The position numbers and the translations under genes are program-made. Shown here piece by piece: positions 37,931-51,222 of a stretch of DNA of 54,457 bases. The DNA is taken from contig CAMPET010000034.1 of assembly GCA_946803715.1 (NCBI GenBank), positions 158,819 to 213,275 on the forward strand, written 5' to 3'. Each line of letters begins with the position of its first letter. Position 1 is the first letter of the stretch. The notes under the pieces are model-generated. The model was given only the letters and a program-made list of their open reading frames with translations, was not told where the DNA came from and did not search any database. Source of the DNA: Beroe ovata. Taxonomy: Eukaryota; Ctenophora; Nuda; Beroida; Beroidae.

Positions 37931-40754
37931 TCACTGCTCTATATATCCAATAGCTTGAATCTCGCTTTCCAATTTCTCAATTTCACTCTGCGTGTCCTCA
38001 TCAAACTCTTTCATTCTCTGAAAAATTACACCATACAGTAAGAATCTCTTCATTCAGGATTACAACACGACATCCTTTCATGTTTACGACCGCGACACGA
38101 TTTTAACGACTATTCCACAACTATTTGACAAGATGCACACAGGAGTTCGTGCTCACCTTCAAATAGAGTTGATCCACCATCTTGAGCTGTTCCTTGTGTT
38201 CAGCGATCAGCTGCTCTCGTCGGATCTCCTGATTCTTCAGCAACTGTGGGAAAACACGGAGATTATAGCACCACCCAGAATACAACATGAGTGATTTCAG
38301 ATTTGCACATTGTTGCTATCCTTGTTTTAGAACACTCATGTCACATCAGCTCGTTCCAATACTTATCCTCAAATAGGATAGTGATACCCATTCAGAAAAG
38401 GAATCTCACGCTTCATTCTCCCATAAATAACAAGAATTGTCAGAACAAATTGACGATATAGTGGAAATTCCGGACAATCACACCCTACCTTGTTTGTTTG
38501 ATTCTTGATCTGCGTTTCACACTTCTGATCAAGCTCTTCCTTCTTTTTGCCCAGTTCATCCTTATCCTTTGTTTCGGCCGTTATCTTCACAAGTTGTTCA
38601 GCTTTCTTTCCCTCGATCGTCCGTACCTAGCAACATCACGTTACGCTACCATAGCAACACACGTTGCTACACCATAGCAACAGGTTACTACAGGTGTAGT
38701 CTAGACAATAGCAATACGTACGTACGTCACGTCTCCATAGCTAAGTGTTGCTACACCATAGCAACGTGTTGCTACACCATAGCAACGTGTTGCTACACCA
38801 TAGCAACGTGTTGCTACACAATAGCAACACGTTACCATAGCAACATGCTACCCAAGTCACACATTGTTACTTACAATGTCATCTTGCTCGTTCTTCTGGT
38901 ACAACTCAAAAGCAGCGGCTTGGGCCTCGTGTGCTTCCTTCTTTATCTTCTTGAGCTGTGGGAAACGTGTTCGAAATCACACATGGAATGTGGATCGAAG
39001 AGGATCGATTGATAAGAGTTGACGATGTCACAAAAGTTGATTGCTCTTTCACGCATTATGACATTGAGATCGATTAGAATCGATGAGGATCAATTAGAAT
39101 CGATATGGATCAATTAGAATTGATATTGATTCTCACAGTTTCATGATTTTCCTTTATTTCAGCCCTATCGTGGGCTGCCCGTTCACTCTTGTGTATCTTC
39201 TCCACCCTCAGACGCTCACTCTTGTGTTGTAGTTTCAGATTATCGACCTGTCCGGATTGGGGTTAACGATGTGGTTACTATGGTAACTATGTGGTTACTA
39301 TTGTAAGTGGTGACTATTTGGTTACTAATATCTTTAGCCTGCTTCTCATCCAGTTACACTTGGTTCCATCTTAACTATCTTAATCTAAAACATGTTACAC
39401 TCATCGTGTTACACTTTAGTTGGTCGCGAAATCAACTGCAATCCAAGTCTAACGACCATCTATGCCTAATAGTAATGCCAGAAACTAAGTAAAATATCAC
39501 TATGGTAACAATAAGGTTACCACGGTAAGTGGTAACTATGTGGTTACCATGGTAAGTGGTAACTATGTGTTAACTTACATCTTTAGCTTGTTTCTCATCC
39601 AGTTTCTTGATGAACGCCTCAAACTGCTCCTTTGTATCACTGAAACGAAGCTAGTCACTTGCTGATGATTGCTGTGATCATCATGTTAAGTGATTGACAG
39701 TGTTAACTTAAGTTAAGTTAACGCTGCTTTCTTAGGTTACTGTAAAATCATATGCTATCCCATGCCTATATATATCATGCTTTAGAAGATCACATCATAT
39801 ATAATTGACACCGATTGACAACGCAATCACAATCACCCACATTTATGGAAAAAAGAGATATGTACTTCAATCACAGACGCGGGGGATAAAAAGAGGGGAG
39901 GAGGGATGGGGAGGATCAATGATAGTTTACTTATCGCAGGAGGCAACGACATCCCAGTGTTGTTCATCACCACTACAATGATAGATATATGATGACACAT
40001 CACAGCGTAAACCAAAAATTCAAAATATAAACTTGTGTTTGAACACGTGGTAATTGCACCATCAAACAGCGTCTAATTGGTTGGTAACACGCAAGTAAAA
40101 TTCACTTTTGACACCAAAATTGTACAAATGGCTTGGAGTACTTTAACATTGATCTGACTATCAAAATAGGACAAGTTACACATGCATCAACTATAACCTG
40201 ATTCTCTAAACACCATGGTAACACTTGTGTCACACATTGAGTAACTATGGCAATATATGTGTCACTGTTGTACCACGATATCATGGTAACACATGGTTTA
40301 CCATGCGCAACCATGTTAACATAATAACAAGTGTGACACATTGCGTTACCACTTACAAGTGTGACACATTGCGTAACCAATTACAAGTGTGACACATTGC
40401 GTTACCACTGACCATGGTAACAAGTGTGACACATTGCGTTACCATGGTAACACGTGACAAAGTACCCCAAACCATGACAAGAATTACGCAGCTGTTTGTG
40501 GATGCAAGCATACGTGTTCATTATGTCGAGGGTAGCTCCTCTACTTGCAACGCAAAGAACTTTTTTTGTAAACCTGTGAGTTGCTATGGGTTGCTATGCG
40601 ATGCCATGAGTTTGCTATGGGTTGTTATGGGTTGCTATGAGTTGCAATGCGTTGCTATGGGTCGCTATGCAATGCCATGAGTTGCTGTGCGACGCTATGA
40701 GTTGCTATGAGTTGCCATGTCTTGCAGTGAGTTGATATGCAGTGAGGTGGCTTG

Positions 40755-40785
<31 letters not shown>

Positions 40786-43700
40786 CAGACCAGTGGCCAT
40801 GATAGGCAAAATGTAACCGTGTGACGCTCTGAGATGATGCTGTGAATGTTGCTATGAAAAGGTTGCTAGGGAATGGTCACCATTATAAATGATAGAATAT
40901 GTACATGCATGGGTCGATCACTCATCACACATTCTACGTTTCTTCACATTAATATATTTACAATTTCTCAACATCGTTTTTCTTCACGCTCCCCTTTTTT
41001 CTGTAACATGTTTAGCTCATGAAGTTTGACTCGCGATAACAATCTGAACTATACAAGCCGTGTCCACTTTAGGACATTCACAACTTACCCCGGTTTCCTT
41101 GCTTTTTCCTGGGCCTTGATTTGATTTTGCCGCAAGACACCGTTTTCTCGAATCAGTTTGTCCATTGATGCTTTTTGAGACTTCTGCACAATCATTTTCT
41201 CCTGGAATGGGTCCCAGGTTATAAACATAAAATCTGCGTGATTAATCGGATTTACTGCTCCTAGGGTGACCCTGAAGAGGTTCAAATAGTCGCACTAGGA
41301 GCCCCATGCCCCGGCTGAGTTTCTTCCTTCAATCGCGCCGCGCTATCACTGCAATCCCGCAAAAAATAGAATCCTGCCAGCGAGAGGGTATGGACAAATA
41401 TTACAAGACTCTGTTGTCTGACCAATCTTACCTTTTCTTGATTCTTTACAACATCTTGAGTCTTCTTCTCCTGTTTTTGATAGTATTTCTGCCACGCCTG
41501 CAATCATCGTTACTAATGAACAATGAACATTCATGTTTTCAAGATTACAATGGATTTGGATGAGTGCCAACTCATTAGTAAGGGAATTAAATCCAAAAAA
41601 TAGCCTCAACCTGGAAAAAATTTGTAACCAAAGTTTTCCACCACCAACTTACTCATAAAGGTCTCCTCTATCACACCTGACAAACGTTCACATTCGGTCG
41701 GGGGTGATAAGGCCTCATTTCGGGGTGGGCGTGGTCGATCGTGGGAAAATTTTTAACTTTTCTAAGGAATGGAGTTGAAGGGCAAACAGGTACACTAAAA
41801 GATGCAGAAACATCGAGTTAGTAGGGGTAGAAACCAAAATGAAAGCGCTAACTCCATCACATCCCAAGTTATGGCCACGCCCATGTTGCCACGCCCATTT
41901 TCTGAAAATCCTGATTTTGTCCGATTTTATCATGCTTNGAACCTCATGTATAATAGAGTAAAGATCCGTCCACTAAACAGTGTTTATTGTATTTAGCCTA
42001 TCTATCCTCTATCATAGAGCTGTCTATCATAAGCAGTCTATATGGTGTGTAATAAGACATCAAATTCAAACAAATTTCACTTCTACGTCACTTCATAATT
42101 ACACCCCATCCTCAAAGATATTTGTCTGTTTTCAACCAGCGTTAACAATCAAACCTATTGTGACCGTGGCGTAGTTACAATTCTTCACTTGGTTACCATG
42201 ACAACCCTGGTTTGCACCGCCCTGTGACGTTGCTGTATATTGTCACGTGTTGGGACACGTCATAAAACCAGCGAACACGTGACGTATGTGTCACCGAAGA
42301 GCTGCTAAAACCTGCCAAACCCAAACTGATAAAACGTTACATATTCAAAAACCAGCCATTCCCTTGCTAAGCAACATCATATCTAAACCAGCTTGAAACC
42401 AGCTAAAACGTCGCACTGTGAAAATGAATAATGACACTTTGGGTGGGGTACTGTGACAGAGAAACCAAATTTCGTTACTAAGGTAACAAAAAAACATGTA
42501 ACCACGGTAACACATGTTACCACCGGCAAAAAATGAAACCATGGTAGTCGGTAACACATGTACTCATGGTTACATAATGAATATGCATTATATATCCTTG
42601 TAAAAACATGGTAAATGGCAGCGCATGTTACCATGGTGACACCGAATTTTCTCTTACTGGGCAGCATTCGCTCGTCATCATTAGGAACATCATCGACAGG
42701 CATATCCCAGGGGACGACTGGGGTTGGGGCCTTGGGTTTCCCTGCCTTGTCATCCGTAACCAGCTTAGCACTGTCATCTCCGACGTACAGCCCGCCGACA
42801 AACTCCTCCTTGGGTTTCGCTTCCTGGGGCGTCTCGCCCGCTTTGGGTTGCGTGTTCGTGAAGTCCTCCAGGCCGCTTATCACAATGGCGGCTTGTTTTG
42901 GTGGCGCTGGCCCCGGAGGAGGTGGCGCGGTGGCGTCAGGATTGTTTCGACCCTGAGCGGTAACCAGCGGTAATCAGCGGTGAGAGGAAACAGCAGTGAT
43001 ATAGGCAGTGTGGTGAAATAGCGTGATCAAATAGCGTGATCAAATAGCGTGATCAAATAGCGTGGTAAAATCAGCAGTTATATCGGGCATTTCTGGTGAA
43101 AAATCAGGTTTGAAATATCGGATCAACATTCAAATGTTTGTTTGTTTGTTTGTATGTTTCCATGGGTTACCTTGACACGTCTGTTTCTCCTATTATTCGC
43201 TGGTGCAGCGCCACCTGGAAATGGAAATTGTGAAAACATTGTTAACAGTACTCCTTCCNCGTGTTCGTGAAGTCCTCCAGGCCGCTTATCACGATGGCGG
43301 CTTGTTTTGGTGGCGCTGGCCCCGGAGGAGGCGGCGCAGAGGCGTCAGGATTGTTTCGACCCTGAGCGATAACCAGCGGTAACCAGCGGTAACCAGCGGT
43401 GAGAGAAAACAGCGGTTATCGGTTAGCAATGGCGATATAGGCAGCGTGATGAAATAGCGGTCAAATCAGCGGTGATATCGGGCATTTCTGGTGAAAAATC
43501 GGCTGGAATTATCGGATTAACATTCAATGTTTGTTTGTTTGTTGTGAGGAAGCATGTATGTACCTTGACACGCCTGTTCCTCCTATTATTCGCTGGTGCG
43601 GCGCCGCCTGGAAATGGAAATTGTGAAAACATTGTTAACAGTACTCCTTCCTTTCAACAGTAGATGAAAACATTGTTAACAGTACTCCTTCCTTTCAACA

Positions 43701-46700
43701 GTAGATAATAACATTGTTAACAGTACTCCTTCCTTTCAACGGTTAATGAAGATCGGTATGCATCATGGATGATATAGGGTAGGGTGGTGCTTACCTGCAG
43801 GTTTTGCTTCGGCTGCCGCTTTAGCCTCCGCCGCCGCCTTCTCCTCGGCCTCCGGGTCGACAAGGTCGTCCTGGTCGACCAGCGTGGTCAACATTCCCTC
43901 ACGACGCTTCATGAGGTCGTCCTGGGCAATTGATGAACGATGGTTACAATGCCACTCCGATAAGTTTCGATTGCTATCATAATGCAAATTTGATGACTAG
44001 TGCCTTCTTGGGACCATGATATGGCAACAAGTTGGCTGCGGGGCACCAGTTGAGAAAAGACGTGTTTATGAATTGGGTGCATCTTACCTTCGATAGATGA
44101 GCAATTGGATCAACCAGGGCATTGGCAAAGTCAGCCATTTCCGACGGAATGTAATCCTTAACCTCGATCTTTACAAATAGGGATGCCATTCCTGAGATTA
44201 AAGTTCTCCTGAGTTTGCGTAAGAAGAGAAAAGATCGGTACAATGCCTTTAGTTACCACATATTTAATTTTAGGCCTATGATAATCCAATATGCACACCA
44301 AAACTCACTATATATTAAGGAGGTATCGGAAAAAAAGTGATACTCATTGGGATATCGCTAGCACTCACCTATGGGTTGATTGAAGTCATTCCTCAGACTG
44401 ATAAATCTGTATCCACTCTGGATACTCTCCATTGGGATGATTCTCTGCCCAATCATCCTGCCCGCATCGTCATTCACAATGAACCTCATGATGGCCAAAT
44501 CCGGGATTACGATCTGATACAAACATTCATTATGTTAGAGTCAAAATTCATCAATCAACAATAAATGATCTTAATCCCTAACTCGAAGATTCAACTCCAT
44601 ACACGTGTCCAACTTCCAACGTGTCTTATCAATCCCGTAACTCAAGCTCAACCATATGTCCTGATTCTGTGCTCTCAAGCACAATTATGTGTTACGCTTG
44701 TCTCAACTTGTGTCTCAACTTGTGTCTCACCTTTGGAAAGACGAAAGGATCGTCTCCATCCCACCGAGGACAGACACTGTTCATAACTGTCTTACTCTGA
44801 TGTTTCCTCCTCACGGAGTCGTTAGCAATACCGTACATCTCCAGCTCCACCTTGACACCACACTTCTTATCGCTGAGAAACTGCCCTGCAAGAGAATATG
44901 GGGCTGTTGGCAGATGTCCAAATTATGCCAATGGGTCGTTGGGAGATGTCAAATGAGTGTATTAGTTCATAAAGCTGTTCCATGTAGGATGTGCGATGAA
45001 GAGGGTGATCCCGAAAGGGGCATTCATGAGCAAATGACACGGTTGGAGACGTTAGCAGTCAAAGGGAGGATGGCAATTGGCCAATTTAGCTCTCTTGAAA
45101 ACGGGGGGGGGTTCATCCTTCGTGAAAGTTCTCCTGTCTGAGGACCAATGATTACCTGAGATAACATGGACTTTCAGTTCAGCAGCGACCACACCCTCAA
45201 CTGTGGATTCGAGGAAAGGATTGAACGTTGTCTGGACCTTGGTCATGAAGTCGGGTTTTAGGATGTACCCACACTTCGCGTTGAACTCGAACTTTCCTGA
45301 GGACGGGGGGTTGAGGTGTATGTGGGAGGGGGGGGAGGTTCAGGTGACACGTCATCTTGATGGAATGTATGGTGTTTCAGACTCTAGATATGTGCATTGG
45401 ACAATGTGTTGGGCAATGACTTATGATTGATTTGTTAGGGTGTTTAGTGCATGTTTACCTGCATATTTGTGCGATGCATGTGACTGTGAGTTTGTGTTCC
45501 GTGTGTTTTTGTGCTTTACGTGTCCGTATGTGTTTGTGAATGTTGACAAATACCTAGGTTTATCTGCATAGGAATGTCTAGAGTTTGGTAGTTGAGCGCA
45601 ACCATCTGACATCCTGTGTTCCAGAACATCTGAGGCTGGTAGTTATCAGACGCAACCCTCGCTCCTGCCAATACACGTGATCAATATACAAACACGTGAT
45701 CAATACACAAACACGTGATCTATACACAAACATATCAGGGACTGATAATGCTTCTAGGAGGGGGCTGGCGGTTTTCCGAAATATCCGGCAAGTAGGGGTC
45801 AATTTCTCAAGATATGGTAGATGTTTCGACATTTGGCCTAGTGACTACGTTACATTGTCACGTGTAGGTTATCACGTGACTCTGCATACCTTTGGGGTAA
45901 ATACGACTGAGTTGCCGTTTGTTGTAGTTCACAAACTCAACCGGATTTTCCTTGAGGTGGTTGAGAGCGGTTGTTTCCACGAATGACGACATTTCGTAGC
46001 TCACTTTCTTCTTTGCGGCACCATCGAACCCTATAGTTACAGAGGTTGAGAAGGGTGGTAAATTGTTCGATGAGTAGTGAAGACTGTTACATCATTTGCG
46101 ACAAATACCATAACTAGTCAGAATATATTCAGTTAAGTAAATGATGAAACATATAGGTATCCTCAATGATTTTACCTCGGAATTTGGGCGCGGGCATGAT
46201 GTAGTTAACGAGCTTTGAAAGCGAAGTTTCGGCTTCTTCTTCCCTTTCTTCCCACGACTGGAATAGAAATTGTCTCGTAGATTAAGAATGTCTCGGAGAT
46301 TTCCCGAGAAAAGGAGAGACAAGAATAAGAAATGGGAATGAAAAGGAAGAAATGAATTTCCGAGATTACTCNGGCTGAGTTTCTTCCTTCAATCGCACCG
46401 GGTTATAATTATTGCAATCCCGCAAAGAATAGAATCCTGCCAGCGAGAGGGTATGGACGAATCTTACATGAATCTGTTGCCTGACCAATCAGAGTCTTAC
46501 CTTTTCTTGATTCTTTACAACATCTTGAGTCTTCTTCTCCTGTTTTTGATAGTACTTCTGCCACGCCTGCAATTATCGTTACCAATGAGCAATGAACATT
46601 CATTTTTCAGTGTTACAATGGATTTGGATGAGTGCCAACTCATGAGAAGCCCAGTATCACGACAGCGGTGATTTACCTTTCCTTTCTTGAGAGTTTCCTC

Positions 46701-49700
46701 TGTGATATCGTTCCAATCCACACCAGCAATTTCTGGGGGAGATGGTCATTTCATTAAACAATTGTATTCATGAACATTGTACATTGTACAATGTACATTG
46801 TACATTGTATATGAGCCGGAAAAACAATTTCCATAGATATGATAGGATGTAGAATACAAGTGAATGTTCAATGAGTTCTACCAGCTATCGCGGCCTCTGC
46901 TCTAATATAAGGTGTGAACTTCACAGTAAAAGGCGTGCCATACACTTACAGTGTACACTGAACCTCATGTATAATAGAGTAAAGATCCGTCCACTAAACA
47001 GTGTTTATTGTATTTAGCCTATCTATCCTCTATCATAGAGCTGTCTATCATAAGCAGTCTATATGGTGTGTAATAAGACATCAAATTCAAACAAATTTCA
47101 CTTCTACGTCACTTCATAATTACACCCCATCCTCAAAGATATTTGTCTGTTTTCAACCAGCGTTAACAATCAAACCTATTGTGACCGTGGCGTAGTTACA
47201 ATTCTTCACTTGGTTACCATGACAACCCTGGTTTGCACCGCCCTGTGACGTTGCTGTATATTGTCACGTGTTGGGACACGTCATAAAACCAGCGAACACG
47301 TGACGTATGTGTCACCGAAGAGCTGCTAAAACCTGCCAAACCCAAACTGATAAAACGTTACATATTCAAAAACCAGCCATTCCCTTGCTAAGCAACATCA
47401 TATCTAAACCAGCTTGAAACCAGCTAAAACGTCGCACTGTGAAAATGAATAATGACACTTTGGGTGGGGTACTGTGACAGAGAAACCAAATTTCGTTACT
47501 AAGGTAACAAAAAAACATGTAACCACGGTAACACATGTTACCACCGGCAAAAAATGAAACCATGGTAGTCGGTAACACATGTACTCATGGTTACATAATG
47601 AATATGCATTATATATCCTTGTAAAAACATGGTAAATGGCAGCGCATGTTACCATGGTGACACCGAATTTTCTCTTACTGGGCAGCATTCGCTCGTCATC
47701 ATTAGGAACATCATCGACAGGCATATCCCAGGGGACGACTGGGGTTGGGGCCTTGGGTTTCCCTGCCTTGTCATCCGTAACCAGCTTAGCACTGTCATCT
47801 CCGACGTACAGCCCGCCGACAAACTCCTCCTTGGGTTTCGCTTCCTGGGGCGTCTCGCCCGCTTTGGGTTGCGTGTTCGTGAAGTCCTCCAGGCCGCTTA
47901 TCACAATGGCGGCTTGTTTTGGTGGCGCTGGCCCCGGAGGAGGTGGCGCGGTGGCGTCAGGATTGTTTCGACCCTGAGCGGTAACCAGCGGTAATCAGCG
48001 GTGAGAGGAAACAGCAGTGATATAGGCAGTGTGGTGAAATAGCGTGATCAAATAGCGTGATCAAATAGCGTGATCAAATAGCGTGGTAAAATCAGCAGTT
48101 ATATCGGGCATTTCTGGTGAAAAATCAGGTTTGAAATATCGGATCAACATTCAAATGTTTGTTTGTTTGTTTGTATGTTTCCATGGGTTACCTTGACACG
48201 TCTGTTTCTCCTATTATTCGCTGGTGCAGCGCCACCTGGAAATGGAAATTGTGAAAACATTGTTAACAGTACTCCTTCCTTTCAACAGTAGATGAAAACA
48301 TTGTTAACAGTACTCCGTCCTTTCAACAGTAGATGAAAACATTGTTAACAGTACTCCTTCCTTTCAACAGTAGATGAAAACATTGTTAACAGTACTCCTT
48401 CCTTTCAACGGTAGATGTAGATCATTATGCATCATGGATATATAGGGTAGGGTGGCGCTAACCTGCAGGTTTTGCTTCGGCTGCCGCTTTTGCCTCCGCT
48501 GCCGCCTTCTCCTCGGCCTCCGGGTCGACAAGGTCGTCCTGGTCGACCAGCGTGGTCAACATTCCCTCACGACGCTTCATGAGATCGTCCTGAGGACACG
48601 AGAATTGATGGTTACAATGTTGAATGCCACCACGATTCACCAAAATGCCTCCAATATCATCTCAACGCCAAGACAACAAGTTTCGAAGGGCATTATTCGA
48701 AGGCCATAATAATGCGAACGATCATTGCCTTCTTGGGACCATGAATCATGATATTGCAACAAGTTTACTAGGTACCAGGTGAGAAAAGACGTGTGTATGA
48801 ATTGGGTGCATCTTACCTTCGATAGATGAGCAATTGGATCAACCAGGGCATTGGCAAAGTCAGCCATTTCCGACGGAATATAATCCTTAACCTCGATCTT
48901 TACAAATAGGGATGCCATTCCTGATAATAGTTTTCATGAGCTTGCGTAAGTAAAGAAAAGATCGGTACAATGGCACAATGCCTTTAGTTCCCACATATTG
49001 GATTTTAGGCCTATGATAATCCACTATGTACACCATTGCTCTCTATGAAATAATAAGGATGTGTCGGAAAAAAAGAGGAATACTCATTTTGGAATATAAA
49101 TTAGGGGCTCGCGCTAGCACTCACCTATGGGTTGATTGAAGTCATTCCTCAGACTGATAAATCTGTATCCACTCTGGATACTCTCCATTGGGATGATTCT
49201 CTGCCCAATCATCCTGCCCGCATCGTCATTCACAATGAACCTCATGATGGCCAAATCCGGGATTACGATCTGATACAAACATTCATTATGTTAGAGTCAA
49301 AATTCATCAATCAACAATAAATGATCTTAATCCCTAACTCGAAGATTCAACTCCATACACGTGTCCAACTTCCAACGTGTCTTATCAATCCCGTAACTCA
49401 AGCTCAACCATATGTCCTGATTCTGTGCTCTCAAGCACAATTATGTGTTACGCTTGTCTCAACTTGTGTCTCAACTTGTGTCTCACCTTTGGAAAGACGA
49501 AAGGATCGTCTCCATCCCACCGAGGACAGACACTGTTCATAACTGTCTTACTCTGATGTTTCCTCCTCACGGAGTCGTTAGCAATACCGTACATCTCCAG
49601 CTCCACCTTGACACCACACTTCTTATCGCTGAGAAACTGCCCTGCAAGAGAATATGGGGCTGTTGGCAGATGTCCAAATTATGCCAATGGGTCGTTGGGA

Positions 49701-51183
49701 GATGTCAAATGAGTGTATTAGTTCATAAAGCTGTTCCATGTAGGATGTGCGATGAAGAGGGTGATCCCGAAAGGGGCATTCATGAGCAAATGACACGGTT
49801 GGAGACGTTAGCAGTCAAAGGGAGGATGGCAATTGGCCAATTTAGCTCTCTTGAAAACGGGGGGGGGTTCATCCTTCGTGAAAGTTCTCCTGTCTGAGGA
49901 CCAATGATTACCTGAGATAACATGGACTTTCAGTTCAGCAGCGACCACACCCTCAACTGTGGATTCGAGGAAAGGATTGAACGTTGTCTGGACCTTGGTC
50001 ATGAAGTCGGGTTTTAGGATGTACCCACACTTCGCGTTGAACTCGAACTTCCCTGAGGAAGAGGGGTTGAGGTGTATGTGGGAGGGGGGGTTCAGGTGTA
50101 TCAGTATGACACGTCATCTTGATGGAATGTATGGTGTTTCAGACTCGAGATATGTGCATTGGACAATGTGTTGGGCTATGACTTATGATTGATTTGTTAG
50201 GGTGTTTTGTGTATACCTGAATATTTGTGCGATGCATGTGACTGTGAGTTTGTGTTCCGCATGTTTGTGTGCCTCACGTGTCCGCATGTGTCTGTGAATG
50301 TTGACAAATACCTAGGTTTATCTGCATAGGAATGTCCAGAGTTTGGTAGTTGAGCGCCACCATCTGACATCCTGTGTTCCAGAACATCTGGGGCTGGTAG
50401 TTGTCAGACGCAACTCTCGCTCCTGCCAATACACGTGATCAATACACAAACACGTGATCAATACACAAACATGTCAGGGACTGATAATGCTTCTAGGAGG
50501 GGGGCTGGCGGTTTTCCGAAATCCGGTAAGTGAGGGTCAAGTTCTCAAGATATGGTAGATGTTTCGACATTTGGCATAAAACTACGTTACATTGTCACGT
50601 GTAAGTAGTCACGTGACTCGGCATACCTTTGGGGTAAATACGACTGAGTTGCCGTTTGTTGTAGTTCACAAACTCAACCGGATTTTCCTTGAGGTGGTTG
50701 AGAGCGGTTGTTTCCACGAATGACGACATTTCGTAGCTCACTTTCTTCTTTGCGGCACCATCGAACCCTATAGTTACAGAGGTTGAGAAGGGTGGTAAAT
50801 TGCTCGATGAGTAGTTACATCATTAGCGACAAATACCATAGTCAGAATGTTTTCATCAAATGACGAAACATATAGGTATCCTCAATGATTTCACCTCGGA
50901 ATTTGGGCGCGGGCATGATGTAGTTAACGAGCTTTGATAGCGAAGTTTCGGCTTCTTCTTCCCTTTCCTCCCACGACTGGAATAGAAATTGTCTCGTAGA
51001 TTAAGAAGGGAGATTTCCCGAGAAAAGGAGAATAAGAAAAGGAGAATAAGAAATGAGAATGAAAAGGAAGAAATGAATTTCCGAGATTACTCACTCCCTT
51101 GTTGTTATCGTCTTCTTCCTTATCTGCTGGCGGTTCCACGCCATCCATGTAAATACCTGTGAAAATTGCATGTTTGTTTATGT

Positions 51184-51222
<39 letters not shown>

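Noticed and set aside
38569..39012. Plus-strand frame with repeated CCYTIAT
   Set aside because: Translation of the 21-bp intronic repeat and antisense of PLC-beta exons.
41939..46371. A genuine tandem duplication giving a PLC with two C2 domains
   Set aside because: Joins are single Ns with overlapping flanks, and the straight reading breaks phase; kept only as an alternative to test.
47404..47904. 166-residue minus-strand frame (and its copy at 42383-42883)
   Set aside because: Only the part above 47679 (42658 in the copy) is exon; the rest reads past a good GTAAGA donor into repeat-rich intron.
48253..48416. Evenly repeated 41-bp units, CRISPR-like at a glance
   Set aside because: No unique spacers; units are contiguous and lie in an animal intron.
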